Assembly: GCF_003144245.1 (NCBI RefSeq)
Contig: NW_020289978.1
Coordinates: 186,001-250,000 of the forward strand
Reading direction: 5' to 3'
DNA: 64,000 nucleotides
Source of the DNA: Jaminaea rosea
Lineage: Eukaryota; Basidiomycota; Exobasidiomycetes; Microstromatales
Shown: positions 30,174 through 41,798 of the stretch, in pieces
Layout: each line of letters opens with the position of its first letter
Position numbering within the stretch: position 1 is the stretch's first letter
Notes under the pieces: generated by a model
What the model was told of the DNA's origin: nothing
What the model saw: only the letters and a program-made list of their open reading frames with translations
The model's database searches: none
Made by a program: the position numbers and the translations under genes

Positions 30174-32600
30174 TTACCTCCTCGCCTCGGCCTCAACATA
30201 CCATCCAGGTCTCCCCTCAACCTCGACCAGTACCTGCCTGCTCACACACCACGCAAATGCCCCCTCGAGCAACTTCCGACCCTGCTCATCCCCGGCGAGC
30301 CCCATCTGCTCCGCCAACTGCTGCCTCGAGAGCGGATTTTCCGGCGTAGCAGCCGCCAACCCTGCTTCCTCCTCCCCTTGCCCTTCCTGCTCGCCAGCGG
30401 CAGCGACAAGCACAGCTGCCTTGACCGGATCCACCCTCTCGCTCCACACACGTCCGTCCTTCATCTCCACCTTGACCTGCACGCTTCCAAAGCCACTCAG
30501 CCACCTCAAGCGTCGCGACTCGCGCACAGCAGTAAAGGCGCGATTGTAGTGCTGTTGCGCCCTGCCCAGAGTACCAGGAAGGATCATCTCCAGTCCGCCA
30601 GGTGGTGGGCCCACCGAGCCTAGCGTTGAGGACTGGCCGGCTGATGGACCTGAGGCCGAATTGGTAGGAGGGACAGGAGGGGCTTCACTACCCTCTAGGT
30701 CAGGCCAGAAGTGTCGACTGGTGATCAGCGGCTTCATAGCTCGCATCGTTGGCTCGTCCCGTGTGTAATCCTTGGGTAGCTTCGCCTTCACCGTGGGTGG
30801 AAGAGGTGGGGACGCCGCGGTTGCCAGCGTAGCTGCTGCACCTGCGTCGTGCTGGGCCTGCTCTAATACACTCCAAACACTCGCGTCCGTCCGTCTTGAG
30901 TCCACCACGTCCTGCAGCATCACATCGCACCTTGCGAGCGCAGCGTCTCCGAAGCGGCGCTTCAGGACCTCATTGTTGCGGTACTCTGTCTGTACGTCGT
31001 AGCCCCTACTCTTAAGCAATGCGCGCGCTGTGCTGACCTCGAGCGCCTTGACGAACGTAGCACGATCGTCAAAGATGGATACGAGCATCGCGATGACGTC
31101 TGCGCTGCGTGACTGTCGATAGGAGGGTCCTGCATCGATTGGACGAGGCGTCCAGTTGGGGTCGAGGTAGTCGGTGGGCGATTCGCCTGCGGCCGACGCG
31201 GCCGCTGCAGTGGCAGCTACGGCGCGAGCTGTTACAGCTACGGTGGCTGTTTGAGAGACTCCGCCGTCCTCGCCAATGGTGACATCGCCTACAATACTGG
31301 TATCGTGGCGCCCTGCCGCGCCAGTAGCGGGCCCTGTCCCGACTTCTGCGCCCGCCGCGTCCAACTCGCTCCTGAGTTGCTCAAAGCCTGCATCATCCTC
31401 ATCACCCCCGCCCAACAAGCTGGAGACGATCACGTGCACAATGTCTGGCCTCGCTCGCAAATATCGCCTGATAGGCCCCGCAACCCGACTCAGGACGATG
31501 CCCTGAGGGTCGATATGCCTCACTGCATAGACGAGAGAGACGTACAGCTGCAATATGTCTCTCGTCCTCGCCCCTGGATGGAGTAGCCGTTTGCGGAGGG
31601 AGGCGCTGAGCGTCTGTGAGATGAACAGCCGAAGGGATGTCTGGGAGATAGACTCCTTGAGGTCTCCCACAGCGGGCGTGGAATCTGGCCAGTCTGCGAT
31701 GAGGTCAAAGAGTTGGAATGCTCGCCCCTTGGTGAGCTCCACATCCATGTAGAAAGTGAAGCGGGAGACCCATGCCTGATCGCCGTCTTGTGGGGACCAG
31801 TGACGTGTAACGTTGGCCAGGTCTTGTGAGATGTAGGTGAGGAGGAGAGGACGGGCGGGGATATCGAAAGGGAGAGCGTCTGCTTCTCCTTCGTCATCGT
31901 CGTGCTCGCCTTGGCCAAGAACTGCTCTGACCTTTCTTTCGACGGCTAGGCGGGCTGCCCGATCGACGATGAGTCGTACATGCTCATTTATGGCAATCTG
32001 CTGCAAGTTGAAGTGAAAAGCGTGTTCCTCTGCGCTGGAGGAGATGGAGTGGGCCTGCCGCATGAAGAGGTTGGTGATAGTATCCCTGATGCTCTCTAGT
32101 GCTCGAGGATGGTGGGCCAGCTGCGCCGTGAGCTCGCTGCGCAAGCTGCTCGAGACGACATTGGCGATAGGGTCTAGCTCTCCTGCGTGTACCTTTAGGC
32201 CGTCTACCATTCGCTCCATCCTGCCCTTTTCCTCTGCCATGCTCGCCACCACGCTCATGACAGCGCCTCCTTTGCTGAGGCCCTCGACTGCCCTAGCCGT
32301 ACTTCTCTCGGTTCGCAGCAAGACTGCCTCTTCGATGCACTTGATGACATCAACCCCACGCAAAGCAAGGAGTCGAACGGCGTCGCTGACGAAGGATGGC
32401 ACATCACTTTGTAGCATCTCGTCCTCATCGCCGCTAAGGATAAAGTCGCGGATCGTTTTTCGCGCTCGGGCGACTGCCAGAAAGGAGGATGGGCCTGCTT
32501 CAGACGGCGATGAGGATAAGTCGTGAGGTGAATAGGCGTGTAGTGCTTGCTGCCATGCCGCCTCTATGCTGCCCGCAGGAGGAGCAGCCAAGGCTGTCAT
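30174..32600 (-). CDS. APC2: Anaphase-promoting complex subunit 2 (cullin-like), 808 aa
   Basis: This is a single exon. The C-terminal half carries the cullin-homology block: DYLDPNWTPRPIDAG, a segment specific to Apc2, then SADVIAMLVSIFDD, LLKSRGYDV and the EVLKRRFGD motif, followed by DVMLQDVVDSRR. The final ~90 residues form a winged-helix domain ending WYVEAEARR. Apc2 is the scaffold that holds the RING subunit Apc11 and the E2 in the cell-cycle ubiquitin ligase APC/C, in the nucleus. The N-terminal part is helical, as expected for cullin repeats. The first in-frame codon upstream is TTG, so ATG 32600 is the start. Confidence 0.93.
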   Translation of the reverse strand: MTALAAPPAGSIEAAWQQALHAYSPHDLSSSPSEAGPSSFLAVARARKTIRDFILSGDEDEMLQSDVPSFVSDAVRLLALRGVDVIKCIEEAVLLRTERSTARAVEGLSKGGAVMSVVASMAEEKGRMERMVDGLKVHAGELDPIANVVSSSLRSELTAQLAHHPRALESIRDTITNLFMRQAHSISSSAEEHAFHFNLQQIAINEHVRLIVDRAARLAVERKVRAVLGQGEHDDDEGEADALPFDIPARPLLLTYISQDLANVTRHWSPQDGDQAWVSRFTFYMDVELTKGRAFQLFDLIADWPDSTPAVGDLKESISQTSLRLFISQTLSASLRKRLLHPGARTRDILQLYVSLVYAVRHIDPQGIVLSRVAGPIRRYLRARPDIVHVIVSSLLGGGDEDDAGFEQLRSELDAAGAEVGTGPATGAAGRHDTSIVGDVTIGEDGGVSQTATVAVTARAVAATAAAASAAGESPTDYLDPNWTPRPIDAGPSYRQSRSADVIAMLVSIFDDRATFVKALEVSTARALLKSRGYDVQTEYRNNEVLKRRFGDAALARCDVMLQDVVDSRRTDASVWSVLEQAQHDAGAAATLATAASPPLPPTVKAKLPKDYTRDEPTMRAMKPLITSRHFWPDLEGSEAPPVPPTNSASGPSAGQSSTLGSVGPPPGGLEMILPGTLGRAQQHYNRAFTAVRESRRLRWLSGFGSVQVKVEMKDGRVWSERVDPVKAAVLVAAAGEQEGQGEEEAGLAAATPENPLSRQQLAEQMGLAGDEQGRKLLEGAFAWCVSRQVLVEVEGRPGWYVEAEARR

Positions 32601-32960
32601 CTTGAGATGATGAGGATGAGTCGTCAAGGAGAGTTGCGAAGCCAACCCAACTCAAACCAACACCTCGCTCCTCGCCCTGGCCGCCGCGTCGTCTGCTTCC
32701 GCCCTGTCTGTTGCCCGCGGCTGAGTCGCAAAGTGCCTTATGTTCTGTTTCAGGCCGTCTTGCTCCTCTCACTCTTTGCTGCTGCACGCCTGCCTGTCAG
32801 AGGGCCGCCTTCGATCTCGACTCCGCGGCTACGCCGAGCGGCAGCTGCGCCTGCTCCTCCTCGTCCATGAGCTTTGCCCGCTATCCTCACTTTCGATCTC
32901 ATCGCGCGATTCGTAATCCCACTGCGCGCCCAATCCAGGGCGCAGGGTACCACGAAGACA
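32601..32960. promoter_or_regulatory. Divergent intergenic region, APC2 / vezatin-like gene
   Basis: This is a 360-bp gap between divergent starts, with no recognisable element beyond a CT-rich patch (about 32860-32870). Confidence 0.3.
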
Positions 32961-35900
32961 ATGGCAGAGGTGATACAAAGCCATCGCAGCCCAAGCGGGA
33001 GTGCGTCGGGTGGCAGAAGTAGCTCCTCGATTCATCGCAGCGACACTGATGCCGGCCCCAAGCCTGCATCGTCACCATCGACCAGCAGTAGCAACAGCAA
33101 CGGCAACGGCAACGGCAATTGCGCATCGATGACGCCCTCATCGTCGATGGAAGGGATGGCCGATCATCAGAGTGAGTGAGAATAGAGCGATATTGGAGGC
33201 AAAGAGCCCTCAAGGATCGAGCTTTAATTAGCGCTATGAAATTGCTCACTTTTGGTTCCCATCCATCGCGTTGTCAGATACTCCCCGTCGCCCACCTTTG
33301 CCCAGCCCATCCAGTGAGAGACGGCGCCCAGCACTTTCGCACCGTGCAACGTCATCCTCTTCCTCCTCTCTCAGCCGCGTTTCCACCTCATCCTCGTCCT
33401 CCTCGCTCCGGCACAACTCCCAAATGCTGCGCACTCTGTCCGACGAGCTTTCGTCTGATCGCGGCAATCTCGACGTAGCAAGCGGATCAACGACGCCTAC
33501 TGCCTCAACGAATGCGCTGCCAATGTCTAGGAGACGGAGCTCCGATGTGACGGCAGCTGGTCCGAGGGTTGGCTCGGTATCACCACGTCCACCAAAGAGG
33601 ATGAGCAGGACAGCCTCGACCAGAAGCATCGGGCTGGTCATTGCCATGTCGCCTGATCCGTCGTCAAGCTCTGCGCCGCAGGCTGTCCGATCCCCGAGCT
33701 CGCCGCGAGGACCACCGCCGAGGGAAGCTTTGCCAGATCCTTACGCGAGCCCAAGTAGCAAGCCCGCAACTCCTACGACGCCTACAGCGCCAGCTTCACA
33801 GCCATCCTCAAGGGCACATGGAGCATCCCTTCTCGCGCTTCTGGTAGCCTTCTTTCAGGATATCCTCCGGACATGGTCAAGAATTGTACACGAGGTCCTA
33901 TTGCCCTTCTCCAGCGACTTCCTCGGCATACCGGCATCACCTACCAGCAATTTGGGCAAGACAGCGCAACCTTCGCTGGCTCAGCTCTCGGAAAGGCTCG
34001 AGATAGGGAAGACCAAGCGCTCTTTTGCTGAAAGATTCAAGTACACGGTTGTCACTTCCTTCCTTCTCACCGCGACCCTCTCCATTTCGAGATACGGGAG
34101 CGAGGATCCAGTCGAAGATCAGGCGACCGCCGAGGAGGAGCGCAGTCTGCTCGCAGCCAGCATGCCTGTCAGCAGCTCGACTGTGACCGCAGTGAGACAC
34201 AGTAGGCCGACCCCTCGCCAATCTTTCGCGACCATCCTGCGCAACTCCTTTGTCTGGGCCGTTGCCATTCTCTGGCTCTATTCTCCAACGACGCAGCAAT
34301 GGTTCCGCACCACTCTCCTCCTGTCCTGCAGCGCGTGGACGCTCGCCTTACTACTCAATGGCAAGAGCAGCTTTGACAAGAAGACTCCACTCCGCTTCGA
34401 GCTCGTGCAGCCCTCCAGCAACTGTGTGCCAAGTCCTTCTCTGTCGACATACCTGCAGGAGAGGACCGCCCATACTCACCTGCAGGCAGGCGTCAAGCGT
34501 CTGGTCAAGACAGCCTGCAGCGCCGACATCGAGCTTAATCGCTCCCTCGCCGCCCTCCAAGAGATCGAGCTTGTGGCACGCGGCTTCAAGGTCGGAGGTC
34601 ATCAGCAACAGCCTATGCCACCCATTTCACGCATCGAAGCTGCTTCCGCTACTGCAACATCCTACCGGCCGGGTCTGATGTCCGCGCAGTCGCCTGTCAA
34701 TGGCAAGAGGTCAGTCAGCTCGATGAGCGCGGAGAGTGGAGTCAAGCATGGCAGTGAGCAAGACAGGCAGCAGCAGCAGCGTTCCTCGCTGCCAGTGCAT
34801 CGCATGCTCCATCTGCGGACCGCGCTGGCCAGAGCGTTCGAGGAGGCCGAACAAGCAAGTAAAGACTTCACCGCTGCTCTGCAGCCATTGACCGATCAGG
34901 ACGAGCTGGCCTTGCTGGGGGATATGTATTCGCTAGATCGCGTTCAAGATGAAAGCGAAGGGGACGAGTCGCTCACTGCAGGCTCTGTCATGGGGAGCAA
35001 AAGAGCGCCTGGTCTCGCCTCCCCTCCCCTCCTCAGTTCGGCACGCTTCGCGACAATGACGCCGACAGGTCATGGGCCACACAAACGGAACCTCTCCCTC
35101 CTTACTGGGGCTTCAGCTCAGCCAACTGGCATGCCAAACAGCACAGAGTGGGGAGACGACTCCTTCAACTCTCCCCTCAACAACAAGAGGGGAAGCTGGA
35201 CGAACACGCTGCCACGGAGCTTTGGCTCCACCACTAGCATGGCCGGGCCGATGCACCAGCGCAAGGCGAGCAATATCGCGCTTGCGCCAATGATGCTTGC
35301 TGGCGCTGCTTCACCTGCTCATGCCTCCAAGAGCGCAGCAGTGGGTGACGAGGCACCTCTTTCTGCTTCTTCTTCTTCTTCAGCCTCCGCCTCTGGCAAG
35401 CGGTACAGCAATGACTCTGTCGCAAGTTCCTCTCAGATGTCTTCGTCTGCAGCAGGTCTTTCTCGGAGTGGCAGCCTGCTCAAGAATCGCAACGGCGATG
35501 CCATCTCCTTCGATCCTCCAAGCTCCAGCGCTGCGACTACCAACAGCCATCCCCCGAGTGCAGCTGCGGCCGCGATCCGATCCACCTCCCCGCCTATCAA
35601 TCCACACTCACCCAACCCGAACAACTTCGCCTCTCCTGGCCGAACAACGACAGCCTCCAATCCGCCCGCATCACGCAGCGGATCCCGCCTTTCCTATATC
35701 TCTGAAGCCTCGAGCTCAAGTGGACCGAATGGGAGCCCAGCGGCGAAGAGGTTGAGCTACCAGCATCAGGCCGGGCTTGATGGCATGCATATCGCTTCCG
35801 CCCTTGGTGGAGATTCGAGGCCAGGCAGTAGGATGAGTGTTGGAGGCATGTCAGCCAGTGGGGTTGGCGTGGAAGGGTCTGACGGTGCGCAGACTCTGCT

Positions 35901-37806
35901 AATGGCCGCGCCAAAGCATTATCCGGGCTCGCCACCTCTTTCGGCTTCTTTGTCCTCAATGGGTCCCTCTTCGCCTTTTCACTGGCAGCAGCAACAGGCA
36001 AATCCCTCAATGTCCAGCCCCTCCGCCGCCTCGACGACGATTGGGAGGGCAGGCAGTCTGCGTGGTGTACGGCGGGCATTGTTCACTTCCCCCGGCATCG
36101 GCGCGACTGAAGGTCCCTCAGTCGACGCTACCACCGTCAGCGGGAGTGTGGATCCGCTCTCGCTTCTCGTGCTTAGAGGCAGCTTCGAGCACTTCCACCT
36201 CGTGAGGAGGAGGGCCCTGTGCTTGTTGCTCGCGCTACGCTTCGGGTCGAAGAAGCACCTCGGGGAGGAGGCGGCGATGCAGGAATACTGGCGCCAAGTC
36301 AGCAAAGCGATGCACCGCCTGACGCTCATCCTCGATGGCATCCGAACACGAATGGCAAAGGTCCTCGATCAGGAGATGAATGTCTACCCTCACGGCGAAG
36401 ACCTCAGCATCGAGTCTCAGCCGTCTAGCTCTATTCCAGGGTCACAAGGTCTCCTACCCTTTACTGGGCTCGATGACCGCAGCGAAGCCCTCATCTCATC
36501 CCTCCGCTCCATCCAAGTGAAGATCCGCGCATGTAATGAGGAGTTGCGGATGGACTCCCCGGCCATAAGCAGCGGTCTGCACGGTGGTTCCCCCTCTTAT
36601 GCAAATGGTGGAAGCGACGTCGGAGCCTCGGTCTCGCAGCGTAAGGAGAATGCGGAACGCCTCTGGGACAGCGTGCGGGAGGACCTGCTCGCCATCACGC
36701 AGGAGTGGGAGGGAGGCTGCAAGGTTTTCAAGGCTGATCGTGCGCGTGCGAAGCACTCAGCTAGCACGACGGGCGCAATGACAATCTCGCCCAGCCTGGG
36801 CAGCGCGGATACGAGTACCTTTAGTGGACGACTTGAGAGTCCCCTCGAGGCAGAGGAAGACGAGCGCGACGCCCACAAACAGCAAGCCGGAGGCGACTTT
36901 CCCGACGATCAGACATCGTACAGTCATGCATCTCATGCAGACGAATCGGATGAGAATCTCGCCACCTCCCTCTTACGATTACGCTCCGCATCTGCCTCTC
37001 CTCTCCCGGGCGGACGAAGCGAAAGCAACGACAGCGGTCTCTCCAACGGCAATGCAGCAATGCCTCATGGCCTTGAGCAGATCTTTGAGTCTATTGCGGG
37101 GATTGCGGTCAGCCTGCAAGAGGAGAGGGAGGTCGAGAGAAGGGCGCGAAAGAGTGGGAAGAGCGGCACAGGGGGAGACGTGGAGAAGACGAGCCGTGAG
37201 GAGAGGATAGCGAGGGTCAAGGAGCAGCGCAAGGAGTTGGAGCGACGTCGTGAGCTCGGCTTGCCGCTCGAGCTCCCCTCAGATACCCTTGGAGAGGCAG
37301 ATGTGGTGCGGGGGACGAAGCCGCATGGTGGCGTAGTCACTGAGCTGAAGGACGTCCTGCAGGGGATCAGGATCAAGAGGGAGAAGCAGAGGGATGAAGC
37401 CGAAGCTGCGCTTGCAAAGCTAAATGGCATGCAAGAAGCGACGCCTCCGTCGTCGAGGACGGCGATCGCAAAGACGAATGGAAAAGGAGAGTCATCGGCT
37501 GACTCCGGCTTTTCCAACTTGACTCTCGCTGCCACAAGCACGTCCCATGGCTCCTCTTCGCACTCCTCGAGCACGGCAGGCAAGCTGTCTTCGACCCTCA
37601 CTCCCTCTACGAGCAACGGGAGCTTTGCCCCTTCAATCGCTCAGGAGGCAGATGGCGATGACGAGAAGAACATGGCAGCCAATATAGCGGCAGCAGCTGC
37701 TGCTGCTCTTGGCGCACGGAGGAGGATGAGCAGGCACCCTTCCTCCGATGCGACACTCTCACCGGCATCAAAGGCGGGAGGAGGGACACGAACAATCACT
37801 TCTTGA
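32961..37806 (+). CDS. Large membrane protein with vezatin/Inp2-like myosin-binding region, 1579 aa
   Basis: The exons are 32961-33171 and 33278-37806, joined in phase 1. After a Ser-rich N-terminus come hydrophobic segments near residues ~325-342 (YTVVTSFLLTATLSI) and ~390-430 (VWAVAILWLYS, LLLSCSAWTLALLL). The block that follows contains LNRSLAALQEIELVARGFKVG. This resembles the conserved vezatin region around '...LQE.E..SRGF', which in yeast Inp2 and animal vezatin contacts class-V or class-VII myosin. A long Ser-rich region separates it from a second helical part (FEHFHLVRRRALCLLLALR) and a charged coiled-coil C-terminus. Inp2 is a peroxisomal myosin receptor; the organelle used here cannot be told. 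The family call is by remembered motif, not a search. Confidence 0.65.
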
Positions 37807-38274
37807 TTGAGACCTCTGAACATTCACTTGCACTTACTCATCACCCCCTCTCTCCCTCCTCCCTTTCTCTCAAACCATCTTCCATCTCAATACCTCACCT
37901 GTCACTTTCACTACCACTTTCACTTCAAGCGACGATCCCGACCGCAGCTGAAGGCGCGAGCCTTTCCGCTCGGCCCTTGGCCTCGATCTTGTAACGAGAA
38001 TGATATCCTGCAAAGAGCGAGTAGCCCGCCAGTTGGCCTCGCTCTTTGCCATTAATGACCAGATGAATGAGATGCCCTTGATCATGCTTTGTTCTACGTC
38101 TGAGGGAGGAGCCTTGAAGGCCGATCAAGAAGGCCTGAGGTGATGATGGGGATGAGCGTCATGTGGTGGCGCGCCTAGGTTGCGCCATGCGCTGCACCTC
38201 GCACCTCGTGTCGTTTCATCTTGCTGCTGAACTGAGCAGCCGACTTGATATCAAGAGAGATCACACTGGCTTGA
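37807..38274. other. Convergent gene-free stretch
   Basis: This 468-bp stretch lies between two convergent stops. It starts with a CT-rich tract (37830-37930), likely the 3' UTR of the vezatin-like gene. No coding region or RNA gene is visible. Confidence 0.4.
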
Positions 38275-38838
38275 TTAGGACGTCGAAGACGGCTGCTGGT
38301 CGCCTTGCGGACCCTTTGCCGACTCCTTAGATGCATCGAGGCGATCAAAGTACTCGCCCAGCTGGGCCATCGAGTCCAGAGGATCCTGGTCTGCTTTGTT
38401 TTGCTCTCCGTCCGCCTCCTTTTGTTGATGCTGCTGCCCATTCTGCGGCATCAACACCCCACTCCCCCTCTTTGTAGGCTGCAACGCACCTTCACCACCA
38501 ACGTTCCATCCGGGGGCGATCCGTCTGATCCTCTCCCTCTCCCTCTCCTTCTTGCTTTCCTCCCTCTCCTCCAGATATCGCGCATAGCGACGTCCCTCCT
38601 CTTCGATCTGTTGGCTTGAACGAAAGCCACCACCTGCCCCGCCCGCGCCGGGATCACCGCCACCTTGCAGCACGAAGGCCTCGAGACTGAATGGATAGAC
38701 AAAGTAGGCCGAAAGATCTGGCGGGAGAGGGTGGACAGAGGCGGCTGGCGAGGGGATGGGTTGTGGTGTGGTGAGGGATGGGTTCTTGAGCAGGTGAACT
38801 CGGGGCGGGAGATCGTAGGAGGGGGTGAAGTAGGACAT
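38275..38838 (-). CDS. Unrecognised protein, 187 aa
   Basis: This is a single exon starting MSYFTPSYDLPPRVHLL. The N-terminal ~55 residues are Pro-rich with aromatic residues (DLSAYFVYPFSLEAF) and look conserved. Residues ~77-105 form a highly charged helix (RRYARYLEEREESKKERERE), followed by a Gln/Gly-rich tail. I do not recognise the family. Support comes from a clean ATG, a length longer than its surrounding shadows, and a short divergent gap (197 bp) to the next gene. A role in a complex through the charged helix is possible but not shown. Confidence 0.65.
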   Translation of the reverse strand: MSYFTPSYDLPPRVHLLKNPSLTTPQPIPSPAASVHPLPPDLSAYFVYPFSLEAFVLQGGGDPGAGGAGGGFRSSQQIEEEGRRYARYLEEREESKKERERERIRRIAPGWNVGGEGALQPTKRGSGVLMPQNGQQHQQKEADGEQNKADQDPLDSMAQLGEYFDRLDASKESAKGPQGDQQPSSTS

Positions 38839-39035
38839 GATGCTCTATCGGGAGGATAAAGTGGATTGCAGGGAGGCAAGGATGCGGGGTGACATTGGGC
38901 GTGGCGCTGCTCCTCTCCACACGCGAGGAGGCGAGACGAGACGGACAGGAGCGAGACGAGACAAAAGGCCGTGCGCAGATTTGCACTTTCTTCCGGTCCA
39001 CCCACCTTCACTGATCTTCATCACCATCAAACAGG

Positions 39036-40157
39036 ATGGGAAATTCGCAAGGCAGCGTCATCGAGAATGTCGACGTTCCATACGGGTCAGATGAAGCGCA
39101 TCATATGGACTTCTACCACGGGGCCGAGAGCAGCTCTAACTCGCGTCGAGCGCCTTTGCTCGTCTTCATTCATGGGTGAGCGCATGATGGGCTCAACTCA
39201 AAGGCGTGCTAGAGCTGACGTCGCGATGCACCATCCTCCTCATCACGATCGCAGCGGAGCCTGGCGTACTGGCTCGCGCAAAGACCACATCAAGATGGCA
39301 CGCAGCCTCGCTGCGCAATCGGGAGCCGTGGTCGCCGTAATCGATTATCGCTTGACCCTCCCCACAGCAGACTCCTCGGCCTCCTCGTCCAACGAGCACG
39401 TCGAGTTCACAAATCGTCACCCCGCCCATATTGAGGACGTATACGCAGCTTTGCGCTTCCTCCTCCTGCCGAATAACGGAGGTAAGACCGCGGCAGAGCG
39501 CTTCGGGTATGATCCTAGCAATGCATTCCTGATGGGCCACTCAGTTGGCGCATGGATGGCGGCTGCGGTTCTTCTCGATCCCTGCCGTGCACCGCGAAAA
39601 GGGAGTGGTCAGGTCTGGCCGAGGCTTTGTCAGAACGATGGCCAAGCCAGGGACCTCAGGAGAAGAATCAAAGCTTACCTCTTAGTGGACGGGATCTACT
39701 CTCTCCCCTCGCTACTGGACGAATACCCAGACTATCGCAGCTTTGTCGCGCAAGCTTTCCCTCTTGAGGAGGACCAGTACGGCGTGGAGCAAGAACAACT
39801 TGCGTCAGCCTCGGTTGAGACGTGGCCGTACGCCCCTGATGGTGAGGATGCGGCACACAGCGAGAGGATCAAGGTTGGGATTTACCATTCTTTGGACGAT
39901 GAGCTGCTGAGCACAAGGCAGAGCGACGAGGCACTTGAATATCTCAAGCGCACATGTCCAAGCAGAGCGCAGGTCTTTGACGTGCGCGCCCATTGGGTAA
40001 GTAGGAGCGGCTTTTGACCGCTCGGTGTAGTCGAGCAAGCTGACACTCATTCTCTCCTGGCCGCGTGCAAAAGGGCGGACATGATCCAATGCTTGAAAAT
40101 GAGGAGTTTCTGGGCAGGATAGCAGCAATTATCAAGGAGCAAAGTAATGCGGTATGA
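39036..40157 (+). CDS. Alpha/beta hydrolase, kynurenine-formamidase-like, 321 aa (copy 1 of a tandem pair)
   Basis: The exons are 39036-39175, 39255-39996 and 40074-40157. The first intron splits the HGG motif (phase 2) and the last falls after Trp before GGHD (phase 0). Active-site elements are complete: oxyanion HGGAW, nucleophile GHSVGAW, Asp in YHSLDDELLS, and His in GGHDPML. HGG-x-W with GHS-x-GA is typical of fungal Bna7-type kynurenine formamidases and related carboxylesterases. Bna7 hydrolyses N-formylkynurenine in tryptophan-to-NAD+ breakdown. The substrate here is not proven. The next gene is a diverged copy in the same orientation. Confidence 0.85.
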
Positions 40158-40455
40158 GTAGATTCCCTGTTCTGTCTTTTGTCATCATCAGCGATATCCT
40201 TTTCAACTCGCCGACCCAATTGCTCTGAAAGCCTGGCCTGAACATTGACGCGTCGCTCAGTCCGCCGTGTGCTTCTCCCGTCCCAGGCACACCCAATCAC
40301 TCTTGCCTTTCTTCCACTCCATTGTCCTATCACTTACCATCCGCACCTCCGGAGGCGAAGTGGTGTGCATCGTCTCCCGTCACATCCGCGACGCAGAGCG
40401 AAAGTCGGATACCCTTCTCTCCCTACCAACTCCCACCTTCTGGCCTGGATGCACA

Positions 40456-41798
40456 ATGTCGCCCATCATCAGCAGCATGGAGCACGACCAGACGGCGACG
40501 ATCGTCGAACACCTCGACGTGTCCTACGGACCGGATGAGGCGCACCGAATTGATTTCTACCAGAGCAGCACACTCATCACCAGCGAGCCTGCCCCTCCTC
40601 TCCTGCTTTTCGTTCACGGGTACGTCAGGCGGGCTCAGCATGACGCGCTACTGCGCTGACTCCACTCTGCCCTCTCTTTCGCTCCTGCCACCACACAGCG
40701 GTGAATGGCACTCCGGCTCGCGCAAGGATCACAACAAGATGGCTCGCGAGCTCATCAACAAGAGCGACGGCGATCTCACTGTCGGCGTTTTGGGCTACCG
40801 TCTCGTTGAGCCCACGGGCAACAATCAACACCCCACGGCTCTGTCTGATCTCTTCCTTGCGCTGCGCTTCCTTCTGCTCCACTCCTCCGTCGAGACCATC
40901 CCTGGACACGCAAGGGACGGCTACATCACCTGGACAAAACATGTGGAGAAGTTCGCCATCGCAGAAAAGTACGGCTTTGACCCCCATCGCGTGGTCCTGA
41001 TGGGGCACGAGGTTGGCGCTTGGATGGCTGCTGCCGTTCTGCTCGACGCAAGGGTGGAGCAGTGGGGCAAGGAGAGCGTGGTCCCCGCCATTGGAACAAC
41101 GTATAAGGAAGGCAAAAAGATCGTAGAGAAGGTAATGGCGTGGATCCTTGTAGTGAGTATAACCCGGCTAGTCTCAACAGGCGATGCTGTGGCTGAATGT
41201 GGCACTGCGCTCGCTTTATCGCACGCAGGACGGGATCTACGACCTGCAGTCTTTGCTTGAGGAGTCTGTGGTTCATCGCACCTACCTTTCTCAAGCCTTT
41301 TCCCTCTCCTCCTCCGAGCACGGCACTGACTTCGGCCAATTGAAGCGTGCCTCCGCCACCTCATGGCACGCCCGATCTGCGACGTTCTACTACAATGGGG
41401 AAGGCCCTCGTGTTCACGTCTGTCATTCGACAGACAACGAGAAACTTTCGCAGCGTCAAAGCGACGAGATGGTGCAGTACCTAGACCACGAACTTTTCCA
41501 TGTTTCGGGCGAGAATAATGTCAGCGACGTGCACTTCTCACCTGCTGAGGTGAATCTCAAGACCGGGTCATGGGTGAGTCACGGGCAAGTTCAGCTGAAA
41601 AGCAGCATCAAGCTTACGCAGCTCCTTTAAACGCCTACTCAGGGGAGCCATGCTGCCATGCTCACGAACGAAGGCTTTCTTTCTGACGTCGCCGAAGTCG
41701 TCAGCGATGCCACTGGGCCAAAGCGCAAGAAGGAATACGAGAAGAAGGTCAAAAAGAGGCGCGCTATGAGGCGTGAGGCGGCTTATGAGTTCGACTGA
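40456..41798 (+). CDS. Alpha/beta-hydrolase-like protein lacking the nucleophile Ser, 372 aa (copy 2, likely pseudoenzyme)
   Basis: The exons are 40456-40619, 40699-41152, 41229-41573 and 41643-41798. The first and last introns sit at the same positions as in the neighbouring copy (inside HG|G and after Trp), and one extra intron precedes DGIYDL. The fold motifs are kept: HGGEW, LVEPTG, Asp in HSTDNEKLS and His in GSHAAML. The nucleophile elbow, however, reads GHEVGAW, with GAG (Glu) at 41009-41011 where copy 1 has TCA (Ser). A basic C-terminal extension (KRKKEYEKKVKKRR) is absent from copy 1. The frame is open throughout, so this is a conserved gene rather than debris, but ordinary serine-esterase catalysis is not expected. 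Confidence 0.85.
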
